Of a stretch of DNA of 64,000 bases, positions 44,860-53,825 are shown in pieces (position 1 is the stretch's first letter; each line of letters begins with the position of its first letter). Made by a program: the position numbers and the translations under genes. Under the pieces are notes generated by a model that was given only the letters and a program-made list of their open reading frames with translations, ran no database searches and had not been told where the DNA came from. Source of the DNA: CAVWDU01 sp963840725 (GTDB taxonomy: Bacteria > Pseudomonadota > Gammaproteobacteria > Pseudomonadales > Halieaceae); contig CAWIZY010000011.1 of assembly GCA_963840725.1 (NCBI GenBank), forward strand, positions 39,985 to 103,984, read 5' to 3'.

Positions 44860-45240
44860 CACTGTCGTCCGCCAGCGACAATGCAGGGCATGCTGGGACT
44901 CCACAGTCGCTCGCTGCCGATGTGTTTGTAGCCCAAGCTGTGCACGTCCTCGAGGGTCTTGAGCGTATCTTCAATACTGCTCGATACCGGCGTGATGAGC
45001 TCCATGAGGGACTCGCAATAGTCGGTGGTGATGCTGCCGTGGGTGAGTGCCGAACCCAGGGCTGAAGGGTGCGCAGTTCGCGCGAGCACGCCATCGCCCG
45101 CGACCCGGAGACTTTCCTTCTCAATGCCGCGACAGATCCCCGAAGTAACTCCGGGTCCTCGTTGGTAAGCCCAGCCAGTTGTTGGTGCCAATGCGAATTC
45201 AACGCTTTATCCCCGTCGCAAACTTGTCGCGCCGACGCTG
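44860..45240 (-). pseudogene. gshA: Glutamate-cysteine ligase (gshA) N-terminal remnant
   Basis: On the minus strand QLAGLTNEDPELLRG (about 45150-45190) shifts frame to GICRGIEKESLRVAGDG, then HPSALGSALTHGSITTDYCE and SLMELITPV, ending around LWSPSMPC near 44885. These are the strongly conserved first 130 residues of proteobacterial gamma-glutamylcysteine synthetase. At least one frameshift is present and about three quarters of the gene is missing, with the broken tRNA copy beyond. An intact gshA must lie elsewhere if glutathione is made. Confidence 0.85.
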
Positions 45241-45449
45241 TGGGCCCAGCCCTATGGATGATGTCAGGCGCACAAAGGCGGCGCCGCTGCAGGCTGCGAT
45301 GATACACCGTCCGGCGGCCGTCCCCTTAACCCGGGCTCGGGCAATCCGTTAAGAGGTAGCTTGCGTATTGTCCCCGGCGAGTCCTACCACCTGCAATGCT
45401 AGAATGGCAGCTGCCATACCCAAAAGCGAAAAGGAGTTACGCAGTACTC

Positions 45450-46487
45450 ATGAAATCCCTGGTCATTGTTATTGGTCTCGCGATTGCCGGCTTTTTTGCC
45501 TGGCAACAATTTGGTGGACAGTCTGATGATGGCGGCACTCGTTCCCGGCCCGCTGCTCCTGTAAGCATCGTCGAGGTCGAGTCACGGGACTTTCGCGACC
45601 GTATTCCGGCTCTGGGCACTTTGCAGGCCTGGGAGTCTATTGACATTACCGCGCCGGTGTCACAGCGCATCACCGATTTAAACTTTGAAGATGGCCAAGT
45701 CGTAGAGAAGGGACAGGTTCTTGCGACATTACGTCAGGAGTCCGAACAGGCATCTTTGAGGGAACTGAGCGCGCGTTTCGCGGATGCGCGGCGAGAAGTG
45801 AAGCGGCTCACGGACCTTGCCCGTAAGAATCAGGTCGCCCAGAGCGACCTGGATTCGGCCACGACCGAGGTGGAGGTACTGCGGCACCAAATCAGCGAAT
45901 TGGAATCCCGGATAGCCGACTTGACCATTGTCGCGCCGTTTGCCGGTGTGCTGGGACTGCGTGAGGTGAGCGAGGGAGCGCTGGCATCCATGGGGCAGAG
46001 GTTGACCACGCTCGACGATATTAGCCGCATGCGTTTGCAGTTTACGGTACCCGCCCGCTATCTGGGGGTCCTGCAGCCGGGGATGACCGTCATTGCCAAA
46101 AGCGCCGCTTTCAAAGAGGAATTTGCTGGGCAGCTTTCTGCGGTGGGCAGCCGTGTTGACCCCGTGGCGCGCGCCGTCACAGCCCGCGCCGTGGTGCCCA
46201 ATGACGATGGTCTGCTGCGCGCAGGCTTACTGATGGAAATTGAAATTACCGGCGAGTCGAACACTGTGCTGATGGTGCCGGAAGAAAGCCTGCAAAGCCG
46301 TGCGGCACGTCACTTCGTCTGGAAAGTTAATGGTGAGCAGGCGGTGCGCAGCGAAGTGCAAATCGGTGCCCGGATACCGGGCTGGGTCGTGATTCTCGAT
46401 GGAGTGAGCGAGGGTGAGCAGATTGTTCGGGATGGTGTGATCCGACTTTCAGGTAATGCTATGCCTATTCGCGTGGTGCAAAACTGA
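45450..46487 (+). CDS. RND efflux periplasmic adaptor subunit
   Basis: 345 residues from the ATG at 45450; AAGGAG lies 13 bases upstream, rather far, but the earlier ATG at 45396 would add an unlikely leader. One N-terminal membrane anchor (about 3-20), lipoyl half (FEDGQVVEKGQVLATLRQES), a coiled coil (about 85-145), the second lipoyl half (IVAPFAGVLGLREVSEGALAS), barrel and membrane-proximal domains. Ends inside the start of the pump gene (TGATG overlap of one base), so the two are coupled. Not close to the 13-kb adaptor. Confidence 0.92.
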   Translation: MKSLVIVIGLAIAGFFAWQQFGGQSDDGGTRSRPAAPVSIVEVESRDFRDRIPALGTLQAWESIDITAPVSQRITDLNFEDGQVVEKGQVLATLRQESEQASLRELSARFADARREVKRLTDLARKNQVAQSDLDSATTEVEVLRHQISELESRIADLTIVAPFAGVLGLREVSEGALASMGQRLTTLDDISRMRLQFTVPARYLGVLQPGMTVIAKSAAFKEEFAGQLSAVGSRVDPVARAVTARAVVPNDDGLLRAGLLMEIEITGESNTVLMVPEESLQSRAARHFVWKVNGEQAVRSEVQIGARIPGWVVILDGVSEGEQIVRDGVIRLSGNAMPIRVVQN

Positions 46488-49400
46488 TGCTGATTTCTGA
46501 TATTGCTGTCCGACGACCCGTCATGGCGCTCGTGGGGAGCGCTCTGATTGTTGCTTTTGGTTTGCTGGCCTTTGACCGCCTACCGCTTCGCGAATATCCC
46601 GACATCGACTCGCCGATTGTCACGGTGCAGACGTCTTACCCGGGCGCGTCTGCTGCGGTGGTAGAGAACAAAATTACTGAGCTCATCGAAAACCGTTTGT
46701 CGGGGATCGAGGGCATTAAGACCCTCAGTTCTGCCAGTTACGACGGTGAGTCCACCGTGACCATCGAATTCAATCTTGATCGCGATATCGACTCGGCAGC
46801 GAACGACGTTCGGGATCGGGTCTCAGGCGTGTCGGACGATCTGCCCGAAGAGGCGCTGCCCCCCGAGACGCGCAAGAGCAACAGCGATGAGCAGGTGATT
46901 TTCTGGTCACATTTGGTTGGCGAGAACATGTCTGCGCTGGAGCTCACCGATTATGCGCGTCGCTACCTGGAAGACCGCTTTGCCGTGCTTGATGGCGTGG
47001 CGCGTGTGCGTATCGGCGGCGGCCAAATCTACTCCATGCGTATCTGGCTTGATCGCAACGCACTCGTGGCTCGTGGACTAACCGTGACGGATGTTGAAAG
47101 CGCGCTTCGCAGCCAAAACGTGGAGTTGCCCGCCGGTACCATTAAGTCCTCACAACGGGATTTTGTGGTTCGTATTGACCGGAGCTACCAGGTTGCGGAG
47201 GATTTTCGCGAGCTGGTACTGGCCAGAGGCGATGACGGTTATTTAGTGCGTTTGGCTGATGTGGCCAGGGTAGAGCTTGCTAGCGCCGAGTCCCGGAGCA
47301 TGTTTCGCGGTAATACCGAGTCGATGGTGGGTGTTGGCATTATTAAACAGAGCAAGGCCAACGCGCTGAGTGTGGGGCGTGCGGTGCAGGCAGAGATTGT
47401 TCGCGTTAACGAGCAGCTTCCCGATGGCATGGAACTGGTCGTGGGCTTTGATCGCTCGGTGTTTGTTGATGCGGCCATCTATGAGGTGTTCTCAACGCTC
47501 TTTATTGCCGGCGTGTTGGTGGTGATTGTGATTTTCATGTTCCTGGGTGATCCCAGGAGTGTTTTGGTTCCGGCGCTGACTGTCCCTATTTCGCTCATCG
47601 GCAGTTTCAGCATGCTCTGGGCCTTGGGCTACAGTATTAACCTCCTGACCCTGCTGGCGCTGGTGTTGGCCATTGGTCTGGTGGTCGACGACAGTATTGT
47701 GGTGCTTGAAAACATACACCGGAGGCTGGTGCGTGGAGAGTCTGCGTTGGTAGCTTCTTATCGGGGCTCACGGCAGGTGGCCTTTGCGGTCATTGCGACG
47801 ACGCTGGTTTTGGTGGCGGTGTTTATTCCCATCACGTTCCTCGAGGGTAACATCGGGCGTTTGTTTGCAGAGTTCGCTGTAGCGATGGCGATTGCCGTCA
47901 TCTTCTCCAGCTTTGTGGCCCTGACCCTGGGCCCGGTGATCTGCTCCAAGTTGCTGAACAAAGATAAAGTGTCGAATCGTCTGGCGGATAAGGTAGAGGC
48001 GCTGAGTGAGGCCATGGAGCTGCGCTATCGCAAAATCCTTGCCCCGGTCGTGGCGCGCTCCTGGCTGTTTATTCCCGTGTTGCTGGCCTGTGTATTTGCG
48101 GCCTGGCAGTTGAGTAAAAGCGTACCGCAGGAATTTTCTCCCACAGAGGATCGAGGCGTTTTGTACATGATTGCGTCGACGCCCGAAGGGTCTTCTTTTG
48201 AGTACACCGTGGATCAGGTCCTGCAGGTGGAAGAACTGCTCATGCCGCTGGTGGAAAGCGGTGAAGTGCGACGTTTGCTCATTCGAGCCCCGGGCTGGGG
48301 CGGCGGCGAGTCCTTTAATCGGGCGTTTACAGTTATGGCGCTGGCGCCCTGGGACGAGCGCGATCGCACATCGCAGGAGATTGCGGCGGATGCTCAGGCG
48401 AGAGTGAAAGATATTGCGGGGGCCCGGATATTTGTCCGTGCGCCTCGTTCCTTTGGGGGTGGCAATGCCGATCCGGTGCAGTTTGTTGTCGGGGGCGACA
48501 GCTACGAGAATTTAGCCGAGTGGCAGGACATCATGCTCAAGGCCGTGGCAGAGAATCCCGGCCTGCTGCGTGTGGATACGGACCTCAAACCCACCAAACC
48601 GCAATTGCGTGTGTCTGTAGATCGCAATCGGGCAGGCGATTTAGGTATCAGCCTTGCGGATATCGGACGGACTCTGGAAACGCTGCTGGGGTCCCGGCGC
48701 GTAACCACCTTTATTATGGGGGGGCGCGAGTATGACGTCATTCTGGAAGGGGATCGTGATGAGTCCCGAACGCTTTCTGATTTGGACAACATTTATGTGC
48801 GCTCCAGCACCACGGACCAGTTAATACCCCTGTCGAATATGGTGACGCTTCGGGAAGAAGCCGGTGCCGGTAGCCTGAACCGCTACAACCGGGTTCGATC
48901 GTTCACTTTGTCGGCCTCTCTGGCTGATGACTATAAGCTCGGCGAGGCGCTGGAATACCTGCAGGAAGTTGTTCGAACAGAGCTCCCCGAGACGGCAAGT
49001 TTTGACTTCAAGGGTGAGTCTTTGGAGTACTACCGGGCCAGTGGGAGCATTTACGTGACTTTCCTTTTGGCACTACTCATTGTGTATCTGGTGATGGCGG
49101 CACAGTTCGAGTCCTTTGTGCATCCGGCCATCATTCTGTTTACGGTACCCGTGGCATTGCTGGGGGGCTTATGGGGACTGCAGCTGGTGGGTGCTACGCT
49201 CAATATTTACAGTCAGGTGGGGCTTATTATGCTGGTGGGCCTGGCTGCCAAGAACGGCATCCTCATTGTTGAGTTCATTAACCAGATGCGTGACGCCGGT
49301 TTTGAATTTGAGCGTTCGGTTATCGAAGGATCCAGCAAGCGGCTGCGCCCCATTGTTATGACTGCCTTTACGACGGTAATGGGAGCTTTGCCCCTGGTTC

Positions 49401-49633
49401 TATCAACGGGGCCGGGACATGAAGTGCGCAGCGTTATCGGGGTTGTGGTGATGGGCGGCGTCGCGCTCGCCACGCTGGTGACCCTGTTTTTAGTACCTAT
49501 GGCCTACAGTCTCCTGGCGCGAGGAACAGGGTCACCGGATCTGGTGAGCCGCCAGTTGGATGCGGAGATAGAATCCTTTGATGCTGCCAAAGCCTCTGCG
49601 GCCACAGCTGTTGCGAGTGCAAAAGTCAGCTAG
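46487..49633 (+). CDS. RND multidrug efflux pump, inner-membrane permease
   Basis: 1048 residues, AcrB superfamily, full length. N-terminus ISDIAVRRPVMALVGSALIV is the usual first helix, and TSYPGASAAVVENKITELIE is a porter-domain signature. Proton-relay Asp401-Asp402 in GLVVDDSIVVLENIHRR. The second half has PVALLGGLWGLQ and AAKNGILIVEF followed by RLRPIVMTAFTTVMGALPL. Directly follows its adaptor; no regulator or outer-membrane factor is adjacent. Substrate unknown. The HAE1 group is suggested by the overall sequence. Confidence 0.94.
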   Translation: MLISDIAVRRPVMALVGSALIVAFGLLAFDRLPLREYPDIDSPIVTVQTSYPGASAAVVENKITELIENRLSGIEGIKTLSSASYDGESTVTIEFNLDRDIDSAANDVRDRVSGVSDDLPEEALPPETRKSNSDEQVIFWSHLVGENMSALELTDYARRYLEDRFAVLDGVARVRIGGGQIYSMRIWLDRNALVARGLTVTDVESALRSQNVELPAGTIKSSQRDFVVRIDRSYQVAEDFRELVLARGDDGYLVRLADVARVELASAESRSMFRGNTESMVGVGIIKQSKANALSVGRAVQAEIVRVNEQLPDGMELVVGFDRSVFVDAAIYEVFSTLFIAGVLVVIVIFMFLGDPRSVLVPALTVPISLIGSFSMLWALGYSINLLTLLALVLAIGLVVDDSIVVLENIHRRLVRGESALVASYRGSRQVAFAVIATTLVLVAVFIPITFLEGNIGRLFAEFAVAMAIAVIFSSFVALTLGPVICSKLLNKDKVSNRLADKVEALSEAMELRYRKILAPVVARSWLFIPVLLACVFAAWQLSKSVPQEFSPTEDRGVLYMIASTPEGSSFEYTVDQVLQVEELLMPLVESGEVRRLLIRAPGWGGGESFNRAFTVMALAPWDERDRTSQEIAADAQARVKDIAGARIFVRAPRSFGGGNADPVQFVVGGDSYENLAEWQDIMLKAVAENPGLLRVDTDLKPTKPQLRVSVDRNRAGDLGISLADIGRTLETLLGSRRVTTFIMGGREYDVILEGDRDESRTLSDLDNIYVRSSTTDQLIPLSNMVTLREEAGAGSLNRYNRVRSFTLSASLADDYKLGEALEYLQEVVRTELPETASFDFKGESLEYYRASGSIYVTFLLALLIVYLVMAAQFESFVHPAIILFTVPVALLGGLWGLQLVGATLNIYSQVGLIMLVGLAAKNGILIVEFINQMRDAGFEFERSVIEGSSKRLRPIVMTAFTTVMGALPLVLSTGPGHEVRSVIGVVVMGGVALATLVTLFLVPMAYSLLARGTGSPDLVSRQLDAEIESFDAAKASAATAVASAKVS

Positions 49634-49740
49634 TTGCCAAAGTCCTGCGGCCTGGTGTTACTGGTGGCGGGGCCTAAGCGGTGGGCGTGCGCTCGTCCAT
49701 TTCCATGAGTGCTGCTTCGTCGAAGACCACTTGCGAGCCT

Positions 49741-50146
49741 TCAGTGTCTGAATTGGAAAGGATCATCAGCCCATTTGAACGTGCAGAACCCGTGGCCGGA
49801 GTCCCAGTGCGGATGATGGAAGCCACTCGTGGGTGAACATGCAACCCCGACTTTCAGCGCGCCTTGCCGCTGCATAGTAGCTCCCGGTTGTCCATGGCAA
49901 CGTTCTGGGAACCGCCGGCGAGAACTTGCCGTGGCCGTTGCTTATGTCGAGGTCCAATACACCATCGACATAGCTCCGGCTGTGCGCCAGCGCCAGTGCG
50001 TTTCTGTCCAGCGGGTCGAATGGCCGGATCGTGGACGGTAGTGCATGATCCACCCAATCCTTGACAACTAACTCGGGCTTCGACCCGGATGGCGAATAGC
50101 CTTCGTTGTCCGCGACCATGCGTGTATCATAAAAAACGTCAAGTAC
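49741..50146 (-). pseudogene. Histone-deacetylase/acetylpolyamine amidohydrolase family remnant
   Basis: Minus-strand reading gives FYDTRMVADNEGYSPSGSKP, FDPLDRNALALAHSRSYVDG and LPWTTGSYYAAARRAESRG. After a one-base shift near 49825 it gives SGFHHPHWDSGHGFCTFKW, which holds the paired active-site histidines and the following zinc-site aspartate region of this family. It then runs out at a TGA at 49741. About 130 of an expected 350 or more residues remain, and no start codon is left before LDVFYDTR. So it is a decayed fragment. Confidence 0.8.
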
Positions 50147-50409
50147 AGACTTCTCCCGTCACTGGTATTCATGCCGGTAGTGTCTTATGAATCGGCCTGA
50201 TTTTCCAACCGGGGTCTCGCAACGCAACGTCTTTGGAGATGAATCATTACAACAGAACCGTCAGCTCCCGTGCTGGGGCTATTGCGCCATCAGGTATTTT
50301 GCAATCTGGAAACAGATTTGCGGACCATCCACCTCGTTCGACGCTCCCTCGGCGTCTGGATGGGATGACTGCTTTACTGGAGTGCTCCCCGGACACTGGG
50401 CCAGTGATA

Positions 50410-51273
50410 TGTTAGGTTTTCCTCAACCCGAGGAGAACCAGGATGAAAAAGGGAAACTTTACAGATGAGCAGATTGTGTCCGTCTTGCGCGATACAGAGG
50501 CAACCACAGCGGTAGCGGCGGCACGCAAACACGGAGTATCGGCGCAGTCGATCTCAAGAGCGCCGAGACCGGCATCTATCGTCGGCGTTGCGGGTTGTAG
50601 CCCGGGAGGACCCCAGCTGGGGTTATCGTTTGGCAGGCGCCTACTTGCGGCTACGCGGTTGGCAGGTCAACAACAAGCGGGTGTATCGGCTCTGGCGCCT
50701 CAATGGTCTATGTTTACCGCCATATCGACCTCGGAGGAAGGTTAGAACCGGCGCAAAGTTGGAAGGATTGGCTCTACGGCGGAATGATGTGTGGGCCTGG
50801 GATTTCGTGCACGACAGGTATCATGATGTTGAACCACTGCGGTGTCTGACGGTCAAGGACGGAGCAACTGGATATTGCCTGGCCATTAAAACGGGTCGGC
50901 ATTTGCAGAGTCAACATGTGAAGGCCGTGCTTCGGGAATTAATCGCTCAGTATGGAGTTGCCCGTGCGATCCGCAGCGACAACGGCGCCGAACTGCTAGC
51001 AGTGGTGCTGCGTGAGGAACTGGAAAAGTATGGCATAAAGCTTGCCAATATCGAGCCGGGAAAGCCTTGGCAAAACGGCAGCAATGAAAGCTTCAACGGC
51101 ACATTTCGCAAGGAGTGTCTAAACGCAGAAATATTTGCTAGCTTGACCGAGGCGAGAGTTGTTATTGAGCAATGACGCTGCCGCTATAACGAACGACGGC
51201 CCCACAGTTCACAACACTATGTCACGCCAGAAATGGCGTATTTTGGATTACGTGAAATGCGGAAAACCTAACA
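50410..51273 (+). mobile_element. IS3-family insertion sequence remnant (internally deleted)
   Basis: Terminal inverted repeats TGTTAGGTTTTCC (50410-50422) and GGAAAACCTAACA (51261-51273) bound an 864-bp element carrying IS3-type orfA and orfB parts. An intact member would be about 1.2 kb, so roughly 350 bp is deleted across the orfA/orfB junction. No target-site duplication is visible by eye. The preceding stretch 50147-50409 holds nothing recognisable. Confidence 0.85.
50443..51271 (+). pseudogene. IS3-family transposase (orfA/orfB deletion fusion)
   Basis: OrfA begins with MKKGNFTDEQIVSVLRDTEA and TAVAAARKHGVS, the helix-turn-helix of IS3 OrfA, but breaks off after about 38 codons. From 50588 in another frame OrfB is present from mid-protein (REDPSWGYRLAGAYLRLRG, WAWDFVHDRY, AIRSDNGAEL, PWQNGSNESFNGTFRKECLN), carrying the DDE residues. 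A TGA at 51173 replaces the usual Trp codon, and the remaining RCRYNERRPHSSQHYVTPEM follows to a TAA at 51271. One deletion and one nonsense mutation make it inactive. Confidence 0.88.
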
Positions 51274-52102
51274 AGCTAAGTGGCCAACGAATGGGGGCAT
51301 TTCAGTTGAAGAAACTGTGGGTTGGCCAGGGCACGAGCGCTCGGTCATCAACAGCGGTTATGGAACAGATCCCCGTAACGAGCGGGAGAGATTGGAAGGT
51401 GCGTTACCCGGACAATGCGATATCGCGATGGTTAGAAGATAGCCCCGGTCATCGCTGACCGTTGCGTCAAAAAAGATCCTCAGTGACGCTTGCGGCAGAT
51501 TCCAAAACTACCAGATTCCGCCTACCCCGTTCGCTTTCGCAAGGTGGGGTCTTTGATGCCACTTTTTCGCAGTGACCGCGTTTAGTGAGTTTACTATACG
51601 AACACGGCATGCGGGTGTCACAAAGAATTCAGCCTGAAACTGGCGTGGTTTTGGCGCTGGGAGCCTCTGGGTCAATGGCCTGGGGGGCATCTCGATACAG
51701 AGAAACATCGCCAGTATGGCTGCATCGTCCGCCGCAAACCCGCTAAAACCGGCCCTTGCAATGGCGTTTCCACTGGAAACGCTCTTTGTAGAAAGGAGTT
51801 TCAAAGGACAATGGGAAATTTTGCGATTAATGTCGCGCTGCCCACGTCACTACCCGCTGCGCTTGCCAGTGACGCGGGCGTATAGCTACGACACAGTGTT
51901 ATCATCGTCCCTAATTGCTCGTGCAATTCGATCCTACGTGCAGCTTATAGTTGCCATAGTGAAAATGAGTTCTACGCGGTTAGATGGCCCAATTGGAAAC
52001 ACATACGAGTCCGCTATTACTGCGATCGTGCCATTTCTACCACCGGAGGGTGTGTACAAGCCTCTATTATCCCGTTACCTGAATAGATTTCAGGGGCAAA
52101 CG
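51274..52102. other. Non-coding, degraded stretch
   Basis: 829 bp with no reading frame I can tie to a family on either strand. A small palindrome AATTGC-TCGT-GCAATT lies near 51914. Composition and context (IS remnant on one side, antitoxin relic on the other) fit decayed DNA. Just after the antitoxin relic's stop on the minus strand, an overlapping ATGA begins MTFAPEIYS, which might be the first codons of a lost toxin gene. Confidence 0.5.
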
Positions 52103-52366
52103 TCATTGACTGGTAACGCGATCTCGATATTCATCCAGAGCTGAGGAGAGTTTTTTGTTGAAACTCACCGGGGCTGAAAGCGCTTCGAAACATGCTTCAG
52201 CCTCCCCGGCATTAAGTATCATGGCCTCGTGTCCCTGGACTGTTTTCTCGGCACGCGCGAGGGCGCTGCTCAGCACAAATTTACTGACAGTCTGCCCCTC
52301 AAAGCCGGCCGCCGGCTCCAGAAATTTCTTTGCGCTGTGTTTGAGTCTCAGGTTGATGCGCTCATT
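52103..52366 (-). pseudogene. DUF1778 (TacA-type) antitoxin relic
   Basis: The minus strand reads ERINLRLKHSAKKFLEPAAG, FEGQTVSKFVLSSALARAEK, an AMILNAGEAEACFEALSAPV block and SFNKKLSSALDEYRDRV before a TGA. This is the ribbon-helix-helix antitoxin family DUF1778, the partner of GNAT acetyltransferase toxins (TacT). In this frame a TGA lies a few codons upstream and no start codon is available. The upstream frame ends at an AAAAA run one base out of phase, so a single-base deletion there probably broke the gene. No GNAT toxin follows. Confidence 0.8.
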
Positions 52367-52549
52367 TTTGGATTGCGGTGGTCAGACGGACATCGGCCAC
52401 TGCGCCGAGCTGGTCGACCGCCCTCCGCAGACATAATGTGGAATGCAGGTGATGGCGGTGACTTTACAGGCACAACCTGAAACGTTCAGGGTACATTTGA
52501 AGAGCAAATCAGGAAGTCGCCATTTAAGGGTGATAAGGAGAGTTGATAG

Positions 52550-52561
52550 TTCGTTATCGAA
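52550..52561 (+). promoter_or_regulatory. Candidate operator of the XRE-cupin regulator (site 1)
   Basis: TTCGTTATCGAA, an inverted repeat TTCG-N4-CGAA, sits 64 bp before the regulator start and is followed ten bases later by TATTGT, a possible -10 box (52572-52577). The identical 12-mer recurs upstream of the oxidase gene of the same unit. Autoregulation is inferred. Confidence 0.55.
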
Positions 52562-52624
52562 AAAAATCGTGTATTGTGCACCGTAGGCTTATTGCAGCCT
52601 GTATGATGTAAGAGGATTTCAGGT

Positions 52625-53275
52625 GTGAGTGACGCAGGTAACAGGAAAAAGAAGCTTACGGATTCCGGGAGGGATGCTAGAGCCGTTAATCCGATCGGGC
52701 GCCGTCTGCGCGAATTGCGCAAAGAGCACGACTGGACGCTGGCCGAGGTTGCCGCGCGAACGGGCATCTCCGTTGGCACGCTATCGAAACTGGAGCACGG
52801 CAAGACAGACCTGAACTTCACCAGTGTCAATAAACTTGCCAATGGACTCGGTCTACCGGTAACTGACCTGACCAATCCGGGTCGTCGCATGCAGGGCCGA
52901 CGCGCCATTACGATGGGCGGACAGGGCACCACGTTCATCACAGCCGATATGGATTACGAGATACTGTGCAGTGAGGTCGCCAACCACCAGCAGGGTTATC
53001 TGAAAGGGGTAGTGAAATCTCATAGTTTTGACCCGGAGCTACCCTGGCACAGCCATGCCGGGCAGGAGTTTCTGTTCGTGCTCAGCGGTCGCCTTGAATT
53101 GCACACAGAGCTATACGAGCCGGTACAGCTCAAGGCAGGCGACAGCATCCTGTTTGACTCCTCGATGGGGCACCACTATGTATCGCTGGGTCGCAAGCAT
53201 GCCGAAATTCTTATCAGCATGTCTCTGGAAGGCTACCAGAACGTGGCTGACACTTTCCGTTCGAAAAAGAGATAA
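52625..53275 (+). CDS. XRE-family transcriptional regulator with cupin sensor domain
   Basis: 216 residues from a GTG at 52625; AGAGG lies nine bases upstream. Helix-turn-helix at about 20-80 (LRELRKEHDWTLAEVAARTG, SVGTLSKLEHGKTDLNF) and a C-terminal cupin barrel at about 140-205 (WHSHAGQEFLFVLSGRLELH, AGDSILFDSSMGHHYVS) whose histidines could bind metal or ligand. This two-domain type (PuuR-like) controls amine and amino-acid catabolism. The next genes, RidA and a FAD oxidase, fit that role. Lies five bases ahead of ridA. Confidence 0.92.
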   Translation: MSDAGNRKKKLTDSGRDARAVNPIGRRLRELRKEHDWTLAEVAARTGISVGTLSKLEHGKTDLNFTSVNKLANGLGLPVTDLTNPGRRMQGRRAITMGGQGTTFITADMDYEILCSEVANHQQGYLKGVVKSHSFDPELPWHSHAGQEFLFVLSGRLELHTELYEPVQLKAGDSILFDSSMGHHYVSLGRKHAEILISMSLEGYQNVADTFRSKKR

Positions 53276-53280
53276 GCACC

Positions 53281-53667
53281 ATGAGTGACAAGAAATCTGT
53301 AGGAAAAGAGATCACCCTGCCCGACGGCAGTATTGCACCACTGTCCGCTGCCTATCGCGCGAACGGCTTTCTGTTCACCTCGGGGCAACTGGCTTTTGAC
53401 GAGACCGGTCAGTTGCACACTGGCGATATCGTCGAGCAGACCCGTTTATGCCTGGAGAATATCCAGCGCCTACTGGTTTTGGAGGGCTTGTCTCTTCAGG
53501 ACGTGGTCAAGGTTACAATCTGGCTCACTGACGCAGCGGATTTTGGTGGTTTCAACAGGGCCTATAGTGATTTTTTTGGGGATCATCGTCCGGCGCGTTC
53601 GACAGTCCGCTCCGATCTCATGCTTCCGGGTGCAAATGTGGAGATTGAGGCCATCGCAGCCTGCTAG
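53281..53667 (+). CDS. ridA: RidA family reactive-intermediate deaminase
   Basis: 128 residues, start ATG five bases after the regulator's stop. YjgF/YER057c/UK114 fold: FTSGQLAFDETGQLHTGDIV, LEGLSLQDVVKVTIWLTDAA, and the catalytic arginine in PARSTVRSDLMLPGANVEIE. RidA proteins hydrolyse enamine/imine intermediates to keto acids plus ammonia. Next to an amino-acid oxidase that would release imines, it would speed and detoxify product release. Not certain to be the archetypal RidA rather than an Rid2-7 relative. Confidence 0.9.
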   Translation: MSDKKSVGKEITLPDGSIAPLSAAYRANGFLFTSGQLAFDETGQLHTGDIVEQTRLCLENIQRLLVLEGLSLQDVVKVTIWLTDAADFGGFNRAYSDFFGDHRPARSTVRSDLMLPGANVEIEAIAAC

Positions 53668-53727
53668 CACCTGTTAACAAGCCCCTGGGGCAGCCGTAAT
53701 CTCCCCCTCCCTGGCCGAATAAATAAT

Positions 53728-53796
53728 TTCGTTATCGAATAATGATTTCGCTCAGGTGTTTTCGAAAGCGAAACATTGTGATATTGTCAGACAATG
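53728..53796 (+). promoter_or_regulatory. Candidate operators before the FAD oxidase (sites 2 and 3)
   Basis: TTCGTTATCGAA (53728-53739) is identical to the site before the regulator. TTCGAAAGCGAA (53761-53772) has the same TTCG-N4-CGAA form and is followed nine bases later by TATTGT (53782-53787), the same layout as at site 1. An added inverted repeat CATTGT/ACAATG spans 53774-53796. The ridA-oxidase gap of 158 bp is therefore probably a regulated promoter. Confidence 0.55.
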
Positions 53797-53825
53797 AACA
53801 GGATTGATGCAGGAATTCAGGTATT

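Noticed and set aside
44808..45065. 85-residue plus-strand gene
   Set aside because: It is antisense to the gshA remnant, which explains the conserved sequence on the other strand.
51912..51929. Regulatory palindrome AATTGC-TCGT-GCAATT
   Set aside because: It is short, stands alone in decayed DNA and is not upstream of any intact gene.
51716..52144. 142-residue plus-strand gene between the IS remnant and the antitoxin relic
   Set aside because: No motif, no good ribosome site and no family likeness; kept as non-coding.
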